DNA from: Clostridiales bacterium
GTDB lineage: Bacteria > Bacillota_A > Clostridia > Oscillospirales > Oscillospiraceae
NCBI GenBank assembly: GCA_019417795.1
Contig: DXUR01000071.1
Location: forward strand, 1 to 10,133
Direction: 5' to 3'
Length of the DNA: 10,133 nucleotides
Shown here: positions 1 to 5,579 of the stretch, piece after piece
How positions within the stretch are numbered: position 1 is the first letter of the stretch
How the letters are laid out: each line of letters begins with the position of its first letter
The notes under the pieces: model-generated
What the model saw: the letters and a program-made list of their open reading frames with translations, nothing else
The model's database searches: none
Told to the model about the DNA's origin: nothing
Made by a program: the position numbers and the translations under genes

Positions 1-341
1 TCCTCCAAAAGCTGTGCCAGTGCAGACGGACAGCACCCACTCAGCATAAGCAGGGGCCGAATATTCTCCGGCACCTGTGCCATATCCTCCATGTTCCTTT
101 CACAGCCAGCGGCGCAGGGCCTCCTGCACGCCGCCTGCAGCACACCCAGCAGCTCCACGGAGGCCCGAGACAAACCCTCCAGTGCGTGCAGCAGCTGCAG
201 CACCGTCATTTCCTGCGGCATAAGCAGGATGTGGTCTTGCCCCAGCCACGCAGACAGGGAGATGCCTGACAAGCCCAGTTCCTCCAGCGCACCGTTGGGG
301 ATGAGCAGGCCGTTCTTTTCAAATTTCATTTCGCTGTTCAT
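1..341 (-). CDS. Unrecognised protein with Cys cluster, partial (cut by window edge)
   Basis: The reading frame starts at ATG 341-339 and stays open to the window edge (113 complete residues). The start is well supported: AGGAGG lies about 10 bases upstream, and the TAG stop of the methylase gene is built into it (TAGGAGG), so the two genes are 14 bp apart and probably co-translated. The N-terminus reads MNSEMKFEKNGLLIPNGALE, then comes a leucine-rich helical part (residues 45-70) and a Cys cluster C72-x3-C76-x3-C80, with a further Cys pair at 103-104. The opening strand-turn-strand pattern is loosely like the AbrB/SpoVT swapped hairpin, but this is too weak to assign. The cysteines could bind a metal. 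I do not recognise the family. It is presumably an accessory gene of the same element. Confidence 0.8.
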   Translation of the reverse strand, partial: MNSEMKFEKNGLLIPNGALEELGLSGISLSAWLGQDHILLMPQEMTVLQLLHALEGLSRASVELLGVLQAACRRPCAAGCERNMEDMAQVPENIRPLLMLSGCCPSALAQLLE

Positions 342-355
342 AGTAAAATTTCCTC

Positions 356-1321
356 CTATATTTTTCGTGGTTTCTCCGGGATGTGGATCAGCTTGCAGGT
401 TTTGTCCCCGCTGCCATATTCGCTGAAAAAGGACATCTGCGGCGCAAAACGGCGGGGGTCGTAGTTGGTCATGATGTATTCCCGGTAAATGGAATTTTCC
501 TTTTTGGATTGGCTGTTGGGCCGCTCCACTTCATGGATGAAAAAATCCTCGTATAGCTCCCGGATATAGTCGCAGCTATTGTAGGACACCACGGCAAACC
601 CCTTGTGCTTTGCCAGCGCATCGTGGAGCCGCTGGTGGTCGCTGCGGGGAAACTCCACCGTGTAGCACTCCGCCTCATAGTAGGGTGGGTCACAGTAGAC
701 CACGGTCTGCGGGTCGTTTCGGGCGGTGATGATGCTCTCGAAATCCTTGTTTTCCAGTACCGCATCCTTCAGCCGATGAGAGCACTCCCACAGATCCCGG
801 AAAAACCGCCGTATATCGCAGGAGCCTACGCCATAGCTGTCTCCGCTGCCATTGTAGCTGTAGCGCTGCAGCTTATAAAATGCTGCGGCACGGCGCACAT
901 TGCCTAAACTGCCACGCTCCAAAAGCAGCTGCCGCACGACCTCCGCCTGGGGTGGTTCAAAAAACACCTCCGTCAGATCCAACTGCCGTTCCATGTACTC
1001 CATGGTGAAGTCCTCGCCCTGCAGCTGACGCTGCAATACATCAAATTCATCGTGGGCGTTGATAGGGAGAAAGCCCAGCTCCCTGACCAGCTCCAGCGGA
1101 CGCTCCTTGGCGCAGAAGAGCAGGTTATATAAATCGTGGTTCAGGTCGTTGTAGATCTGCAGACACCCGCTGGGGACGGAAGTATTCATGGTGATAATGC
1201 CGCTGCCGCCAAACACATCCACCAGTGTCTTGTAGTGGGTAGGCAGCAGCATTTGGATGGCCCACATGAGCTGGGCCTTGCCGCCTACCCACGGCATGAG
1301 CTTTGTCATCTGCTTACTCAC
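356..1321 (-). CDS. D12-class (Dam-like) N6-adenine DNA methyltransferase
   Basis: A 321-residue protein of the MethyltransfD12 family, which transfers a methyl group from S-adenosylmethionine to the N6 of adenine in a short DNA site. Seen in sequence: the N-terminal PWVGGK segment (residues 10-15), the AdoMet-binding loop DVFGGSG (35-41) and the catalytic DPPY motif (211-214) in VVYCDPPYYEAE. Length is in the usual range for the family. The start is GTG at 1321, supported by GGAGAG five bases upstream; the next ATG (residue 5) is badly spaced. The GTG overlaps the stop of the HTH gene by 8 bases. No restriction endonuclease gene is visible nearby, so it looks like an orphan methylase that could protect element DNA or mark sites for regulation. 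The recognition sequence cannot be read from the protein; GATC is only a guess by analogy with Dam. Confidence 0.93.
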   Translation of the reverse strand: MSKQMTKLMPWVGGKAQLMWAIQMLLPTHYKTLVDVFGGSGIITMNTSVPSGCLQIYNDLNHDLYNLLFCAKERPLELVRELGFLPINAHDEFDVLQRQLQGEDFTMEYMERQLDLTEVFFEPPQAEVVRQLLLERGSLGNVRRAAAFYKLQRYSYNGSGDSYGVGSCDIRRFFRDLWECSHRLKDAVLENKDFESIITARNDPQTVVYCDPPYYEAECYTVEFPRSDHQRLHDALAKHKGFAVVSYNSCDYIRELYEDFFIHEVERPNSQSKKENSIYREYIMTNYDPRRFAPQMSFFSEYGSGDKTCKLIHIPEKPRKI

Positions 1322-1607
1322 CGAATCTCTCCAGCGCCCGCTCCAGTCCGGAGATGGCGGCGTCTAACCCGCTGCGCATCTTCTCAAGGCCTCGGATGGT
1401 GGCATACACCTCTGCCGCCGTCTCTGCATAGTAATACCCCCGCTGATCTGCTGCGATCGGCACGGTACCTCGCCGCAGGTGGTTGACGTGCCTGCGGAGC
1501 TCGTTTCCGCTGATGCCCAGCGCCCGTTCCAATTCCCGGCTGCTGACCACATTCTTATGTCCCTTGCATCCGTTCTCCAGATACCGGGAGATGGTCTCCT
1601 TCGTCAT
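1314..1607 (-). CDS. Small winged helix-turn-helix DNA-binding protein
   Basis: A 97-residue protein. The frame is open further up to 1634, but ATG 1607 is preferred because AAAGGAG sits about 7 bases upstream. Residues 22-46 (SSRELERALGISGNELRRHV and the following NHLRRG) form a typical helix-turn-helix: helix, G-I-S turn, then a recognition helix rich in Arg and His. The next part (ADQRGYYYAETAAEV) looks like a wing, and the last 30 residues (IRGLEKMRSGLDAAISGLER) form a likely amphipathic dimerisation helix. Similar short HTH proteins occur in Bacillota phages and ICEs next to replication or methylase genes. It lies directly after a segment with strong inverted repeats (1627-1687), a possible binding site, and overlaps the methylase start by 8 bases, so it may control the methylase or its own transcript. 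The target is unknown. Confidence 0.8.
   Translation of the reverse strand: MTKETISRYLENGCKGHKNVVSSRELERALGISGNELRRHVNHLRRGTVPIAADQRGYYYAETAAEVYATIRGLEKMRSGLDAAISGLERALERFGE
1327..1332 (-). promoter_or_regulatory. Ribosome binding site fixing the GTG start of the methylase
   Basis: GGAGAG on the minus strand, five bases before GTG 1321-1319 and inside the last codons of the HTH gene. It fits the GTG start and not the ATG four codons later. Confidence 0.6.
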
Positions 1608-1626
1608 TCTTGCGCTCCTTTCCTGT

Positions 1627-1687
1627 GGCCGCACACCGAAAAGGGCGCAAAAAGAGGGACCGCTGTCCCTTTTCGGAAAGCGGCCCC
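1627..1687 (-). promoter_or_regulatory. Competing hairpins between the ArdA-like and HTH genes (terminator/attenuator candidate)
   Basis: Several mutually exclusive stems can form here. (a) A small terminator-like hairpin on the minus strand: AGGGAC (1670-1665), loop AGCG, GTCCCT (1660-1655), followed by CTTTTT. (b) A large hairpin: CCGAAAAGGG (1676-1667) pairs perfectly with CCCTTTTCGG (1645-1636), extended below a 3x3 internal loop by GGCCGC (1685-1680) with GCGGCC (1632-1627). (c) GGGGCCGCT (1687-1679) pairs with AGCGGTCCC (1664-1656) with one G-U. Stems b and c each use bases needed by a, so either would block the terminator. This is the layout of an attenuator, or it may be a palindromic operator for the HTH protein. 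The ribosome binding site of the HTH gene (around 1615-1620) lies outside the stems. Confidence 0.6.
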
Positions 1688-1701
1688 ATTTTTGACTTCG
1701 T

Positions 1702-2868
1702 TTACTGCATGGTCATATCCATGCCCTGCTGCGGCAGATGCAGTGGCTGTCCATCCGGACGGTGAACATAACCATAGTCACTGAGGATGCCCCTGTCTCT
1801 GTACATTAGGTCTGCGCCGTAGGCAGTGAGGTTCAAATTCCGGATGAGCAGGTCAAGCTCCAGTCCGTCTGCGATAAGGGAGAGTTCCTCCCGTGCCCGA
1901 TCCTCCAACGAGCGGATATCCGGTTCGAAGGAGTATTCACTCAGGTGCTCTGCCAGAGCTATGGCATCCTCCACTCTGTAAATATCCAGCTGACCGGCCA
2001 CTGCCTTGAACGCCGCCAGCTCCCCATTTGCGTCCAGTATTTCGAGGCACTGCGCAAATTGGTTGACCTGCTCCATACCGGTATGGGCCATATCCACGAA
2101 GGCCCACATCTCCGGCATGGCGGTGTCGCATTCCTCCAGCTGTACCTCCTGCCAGCTATCCACGCCCAGCGCATCCAGCACGGCGTTCAGCCTCGTCTGC
2201 GTCGCAGGCAGATCCAGCCGTATGGCGCAGGTATCACTGGCGCAGAGAAACTGAATCATATACGGCGGCTTCCGGGGCGGCCTGCCCAAATTCGGCGGGG
2301 CCTGCCGCAGCTCGGCTTCCCGTACTACATAGCCGTTCGGGGTCATAGCGCCGTGTTCGCCCCGGCGCATCTTTTCCCCGATCTTGGCATAGTCCAACAG
2401 ATCCAGCACACCCTCCGGCACCTGTTCCAGTTCCGGCAGGAAATCGTTCTCCACATAGAACCGGCCCAGTGCCGCATCGTCCCGGGCCCCCGGCACCACA
2501 TGGCATCGATCCACACTGTACGCCAGATCCAGCAGCCGCTGGAGGGTCAGGTCACCGCCGTTGGTTTGGCACAGCTCGTCGACCTCCATCTGCACCAGTC
2601 CCTCAAAAGCGATGTCCTCTACATGGTCGAATGTACTCAGCTGCTCCGCCAGTGCATTGAACTGGTACAGGTCGCTGTCATCAAGGAGTGGGGCAAGAAA
2701 TCCGTACCGGCCAATGTCCTCCACCTGCCAATAGGGTTCCCGCCCATCCTCCAGCCGCAGCTTATCCAGTGCATCTATCAGTTCCCACGGCGTGGCGGGC
2801 AGATCCAGCTCTGCGTGGCTGCTGCTATCCGGATCGCCCATATATACGGAAAAAACCTTTTTACCCAA
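1702..2868 (-). CDS. ArdA-like antirestriction protein, tandem duplication
   Basis: ArdA proteins mimic B-form DNA, are very acidic, and block type I restriction enzymes so that incoming conjugative DNA survives. This 388-residue protein is acidic and seems to hold two copies of an ArdA-like unit. Unit 1 (about residues 3-183) has LDLPATPWELIDALDKL at 21-37, FNALAEQL at 70-77 and ends DYAKIGEKM...NGYVVR. Unit 2 (about 203-370) has LDLPATQTRLNAVLDAL at 218-234, QFAQCLEIL at 270-278 and ends NLTAYGADLM...YGYVHR. Classical ArdA is about 165-170 residues, so this is roughly double. The start is taken as TTG 2868: AGGAGG lies 8 bases upstream, and the product then begins MGKKVFSVYMGDP. The frame is open to ATG 2931, but that would overlap the upstream gene by 71 bases. 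Family placement is by pattern and gene context; the duplication is visible directly. Confidence 0.68.
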   Translation of the reverse strand: MGKKVFSVYMGDPDSSSHAELDLPATPWELIDALDKLRLEDGREPYWQVEDIGRYGFLAPLLDDSDLYQFNALAEQLSTFDHVEDIAFEGLVQMEVDELCQTNGGDLTLQRLLDLAYSVDRCHVVPGARDDAALGRFYVENDFLPELEQVPEGVLDLLDYAKIGEKMRRGEHGAMTPNGYVVREAELRQAPPNLGRPPRKPPYMIQFLCASDTCAIRLDLPATQTRLNAVLDALGVDSWQEVQLEECDTAMPEMWAFVDMAHTGMEQVNQFAQCLEILDANGELAAFKAVAGQLDIYRVEDAIALAEHLSEYSFEPDIRSLEDRAREELSLIADGLELDLLIRNLNLTAYGADLMYRDRGILSDYGYVHRPDGQPLHLPQQGMDMTMQ

Positions 2869-3841
2869 GTTCCATGCCTCCTCTCTGCTGCACGATGTCC
2901 ATGCAGTGATCCGGGTCTGCGCCGGGGACATCCCAGCCGCACATGCTGCCGATCTTCATAGCTTCCTCCTGAGCGGGTGTCACACCCAGCTTCCGGTTCT
3001 GCTCGTCCGCAATGCGGCGGTTTTCCTGTGCATCCGGCGTAGACCAGTCGCTGGGATAGTACCCGCTCTCCCCACGCTTCACGCAGATGAGCTGCCCCGT
3101 ACCCGGCAGCAGGGTAAAACACAGCTGAGGCAGCTTGTCCCGGTAAGGCTCGAACCGCTCCTGTTCCGTCCGGATGCTCCAGTCCTCATCCTGCCACAGG
3201 TGGACGTACAGCTCCCGGCCGCCGTTCAGTGCGATCTCCCGCTGCTCGAAGCCCTCACCCCAGCCGTCTGAGGCTTGGCCGGAGATGTACTTCTTCAGCG
3301 CAGCCAGTTCTCCGTCCGACAGTTCGCCGCTGATCTGACACTCCGCCACGCCCCACAGCCTGCCGTGCCGCTGCTCCACATCGAAGACAACGGAATGTAC
3401 CTTGTCGTTGACGCTGTCCGGTTTTCTGTACCAGTACATGACGCCTCTGACCTGTTCCTCCTGCATTCGGTTTTTGAATAAGGCGCTGCGGATCTTGTCC
3501 TCATACGATGCCAATTCGTCGCCGGTGAGCCGTTCCGCCTCCTCCGGCATATCGCCCCACTCATCCGGCTCGTAGAGCTCAGCGGTGAGGGGCATATACA
3601 GCTTCAGCATGCTGCGTTCGGGCGGCAGGACGGTGAAACTGTCCTCGCCGGGAATGAGGGCCAGAGTTCGCCCGTTGTCCCATTTCATCTGGAACTGCCC
3701 AGCGTCATCTACGCACACGAGCGTCCCCTCCGTGCCGGGCGCTACCGGCGCATAGGGGTCGTCCATGGAAACCAGTCGAATGCGAGTGCCAGGCGGGTAT
3801 TTTTCCTGCAGGAATTTCACCATTTTTTCGGATGTAAACAT
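2861..3841 (-). CDS. DUF4314 domain-containing protein
   Basis: A 326-residue protein. Residues about 10-72 match the DUF4314 pattern: YPPGTRIRLVSMDDPYAPVA, then PGTEGTLVCVDDAGQFQMKW and a DNGRTLALIPGEDSF end. This is a small barrel-like domain common in clostridial ICE proteins; no function is established. The rest (about 75-285) is not assigned. It contains many Trp and Tyr and a segment ISGQASDGWGEGFEQREI. The C-terminus has a conserved-looking TPAQEEAMKIGSMCGWDVPG (positions about 287-306), a tail I have seen in other proteins of such elements. There is no signal peptide or membrane segment, so it is cytosolic. It starts at ATG 3841, two bases after the upstream stop, with a weak GAGAGGG site. 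Its own stop overlaps the TTG of the ArdA-like gene by 8 bases. Confidence 0.88.
   Translation of the reverse strand: MFTSEKMVKFLQEKYPPGTRIRLVSMDDPYAPVAPGTEGTLVCVDDAGQFQMKWDNGRTLALIPGEDSFTVLPPERSMLKLYMPLTAELYEPDEWGDMPEEAERLTGDELASYEDKIRSALFKNRMQEEQVRGVMYWYRKPDSVNDKVHSVVFDVEQRHGRLWGVAECQISGELSDGELAALKKYISGQASDGWGEGFEQREIALNGGRELYVHLWQDEDWSIRTEQERFEPYRDKLPQLCFTLLPGTGQLICVKRGESGYYPSDWSTPDAQENRRIADEQNRKLGVTPAQEEAMKIGSMCGWDVPGADPDHCMDIVQQRGGMELG
2877..2882 (-). promoter_or_regulatory. Ribosome binding site supporting the TTG start of the ArdA-like gene
   Basis: AGGAGG on the minus strand, eight bases before TTG 2868-2866, inside the last codons of the DUF4314 gene. It argues for TTG 2868 over the ATG at 2931, which has no good site. 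Confidence 0.6.
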
Positions 3842-3843
3842 CT

Positions 3844-4086
3844 TTAGATCCCTCTCATTTTCTGTGTGTATTCGGATAGCGTATATGGATTTTCTTCACC
3901 GAAGAAATCAAGTAAAATATCATCTGCCGCCTTGCGAACGGCAGGATCGTCTGTCAGGACTTCATAACGAAACCCGGTAGTATCCCGGTAGGGCAGTTCT
4001 TCCCGGATGCAGTCCAGAAACGCTTCTGCATCGTAATAGAGGATTTCATCGTCTCCGACAAATGTGGCCTTGCCAATAGGCTCCAT
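3844..4086 (-). CDS. Unrecognised small acidic protein (80 aa)
   Basis: This frame starts at ATG 4086, 7 bp after the sortase stop, and ends 2 bp before the DUF4314 start, which fits a real gene in a packed operon. The start has only a weak site (AAGGAAG, about 10 bases upstream). The product is acidic and looks globular: MEPIGKATFVGDDEILYYDA, then AEAFLDCIREELPYRDTTGF and a DDPAVRKAADDILLDFFGEE helix near the C-terminus. It has no signal peptide, membrane segment or HTH. I do not recognise a named family and cannot give a function. Its position between the pilus genes and the DUF4314/ArdA-like genes suggests an accessory role for the mobile element in the cytosol. Confidence 0.75.
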   Translation of the reverse strand: MEPIGKATFVGDDEILYYDAEAFLDCIREELPYRDTTGFRYEVLTDDPAVRKAADDILLDFFGEENPYTLSEYTQKMRGI

Positions 4087-4093
4087 AATTACA

Positions 4094-4768
4094 TCACTTC
4101 CTTCTTTCGCAGTACACCACCAATCTCTGCCGCCCGCCGCTGGCGTAGGGATGGCAGGTGATGAGTGTCAGCAGGTCACGCCCTGGCTGAATCCTGATCT
4201 TCTCCACCTCATGGGGCTGGATGATCTGGATGTCCGTCACGGTGTAGGTGAGCGTTTCCCACAAATTTGTAACCGTTACCATATCGCCCAGCTGCAAGCG
4301 GTCTATGTGGCGGAAATAATCCGCACCATACCACCCTCTATGCCCGGCAATAACACAGTTGGTACTTATGCCGCCAATGGGCACCGAGGTGTTCCCCAGC
4401 ACGGCGGCCCCTGCGGCAAGGTGCGGATCGGATGCCCCCAAGTAGACCGGCATGACCAGTTCCAGCGTGGGTATCTCCAGTACACCTATGATCTCGTCCT
4501 CCACGCCGTAGTCTCTCAGCAATACAGCAGGTTCCTCACAAGCTTCCAAATTAGTGAGATTGCATTGCTTTTCAGCATAGATACGCCGATTGTAGGCTTG
4601 AAGATCCGCCAGCAATTCGGGGTATGGCTGACCTGCTTCCTCCAAAAACTCCTGTGCCGCCTCATTCATATCTGCTTGCAGTCTGTGCCCGGAAACCACC
4701 GGCCACAGCAGAACACAAAGCCCTACCACAGCCAGTACCGCCGCCAACAAAACAGATTTTTTACCCAC
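4094..4768 (-). CDS. Class C-type sortase 2 (no C-terminal membrane helix)
   Basis: A transpeptidase that cuts LPxTG-type motifs and joins the protein to a Lys or to the cell wall, acting outside the membrane. The start is GTG 4768 (224 residues), because AAGGAGG lies 7 bases upstream; a frame extension to 4801 lacks this. An N-terminal membrane helix covers about residues 4-22. Catalytic residues: His143 in IAGHRG, Cys205 in TLITCHPY, and Arg213 or Arg215 in SGGRQRLVVY. The chain ends shortly after (CERRK), so there is no C-terminal anchor helix, unlike the neighbouring sortase. Its GTG overlaps the stop of sortase 1 by 8 bases. It may serve a different step, such as adding the tip protein or anchoring the pilus base, but that is inference. 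Confidence 0.9.
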   Translation of the reverse strand: MGKKSVLLAAVLAVVGLCVLLWPVVSGHRLQADMNEAAQEFLEEAGQPYPELLADLQAYNRRIYAEKQCNLTNLEACEEPAVLLRDYGVEDEIIGVLEIPTLELVMPVYLGASDPHLAAGAAVLGNTSVPIGGISTNCVIAGHRGWYGADYFRHIDRLQLGDMVTVTNLWETLTYTVTDIQIIQPHEVEKIRIQPGRDLLTLITCHPYASGGRQRLVVYCERRK

Positions 4769-5579
4769 GGCGTTTCCTCCTTGCAAAAAAGCAGACACCA
4801 CCAGCCGCAGTCAACACGCCAAAGCCAATGCCCAACCCAGTGAGATAATGCTGCGTCCACGAGGAAGCGGCCTTCTGCGTCGTGCTGCTTTCTGTCACCA
4901 GCTCTGCCACATACGGCACCCGATGTCCCCGCACCAGCAGCCGGTGGGTGTTCACGCCGAAGGGCGTACAAGTGACTAAAGTTACATAGTCCTTGTCCTC
5001 CTCGATTTGTAGCAACGATGTGTCCCCAGGCAGCACTGTGGCGATCCGGTCTACCTCGTAGGCCAGTATCTCGTCCAACACATGGATGTAAAAAATGTCA
5101 CCCTCCACAAGTTGGTCAATATCCGAAAATAGTTTTGCCGAAGCCATCCCGCTGTGGGCCGACAGCACCGCATGGGTGCCCGCCCCGCCCACGGGCAGCG
5201 AAGTCCCCACCACATGCCCCACGGCCCGCTCCAGTGTCTCCGCACCCGTGCCGTGCTGCACCGGTAAATACACGCCAATTTTCGGGATGTCGATAGTACA
5301 CATGGCTCCGCCCACAGTGAGCTGCTCCGCATAGGACGCGGGAGGGGCAACCGCCCCTCCCGCACTGACCGCCGCCTCACCACGCAGCATGGCGTTATAC
5401 GCCTCCGCCGCCCGCCGCTGGTTGGCCAGCTCCGCATCGTCGGCATCTTCGATGGCATTGGCGTACACCGTCTCTACATCCGAATGATACTTTTCACTCA
5501 GCAGCTCACCCAGCAATGGGTAGAGCAGCAGTCCCAGCGCCAGAACACCACAGGCCACCGCCAGCAGTCGCCATTTCAC
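4761..5579 (-). CDS. Class C sortase 1 (pilin polymerase)
   Basis: A 272-residue class C sortase, which links backbone pilin subunits through the Thr of LPxTG and a pilin Lys. It has an N-terminal membrane helix (about residues 4-23), the sortase core with His142 in LSAHSG, Cys204 in TLVTCTPFG and Arg213 in NTHRLLVRG, and a C-terminal membrane helix (about 244-266) followed by ARRKRRG. The two-helix layout is typical of class C. The DP-aromatic lid motif of many class C enzymes is not evident; the region before the core is Ala/Gly/Pro-rich (VSAGGAVAPPASYAEQL). It starts at GTG 5579, overlapping the pilin stop by four bases (GTGA), with a weak AGGAA site. This position makes it the most likely polymerase for the LPKTG pilin. 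Confidence 0.95.
   Translation of the reverse strand: MKWRLLAVACGVLALGLLLYPLLGELLSEKYHSDVETVYANAIEDADDAELANQRRAAEAYNAMLRGEAAVSAGGAVAPPASYAEQLTVGGAMCTIDIPKIGVYLPVQHGTGAETLERAVGHVVGTSLPVGGAGTHAVLSAHSGMASAKLFSDIDQLVEGDIFYIHVLDEILAYEVDRIATVLPGDTSLLQIEEDKDYVTLVTCTPFGVNTHRLLVRGHRVPYVAELVTESSTTQKAASSWTQHYLTGLGIGFGVLTAAGGVCFFARRKRRG
4776..4782 (-). promoter_or_regulatory. Ribosome binding site fixing the GTG start of sortase 2
   Basis: AAGGAGG on the minus strand, seven bases before GTG 4768-4766 and within the last codons of sortase 1. It is one of the strongest sites in the window. Confidence 0.7.

Noticed and set aside
1945..2961. Plus-strand open frame (338 codons) opposite the ArdA-like gene
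   Set aside because: The product is rich in Gln, Leu and His, typical of the complement of acidic codon-biased genes, and there is no binding site or family motif.
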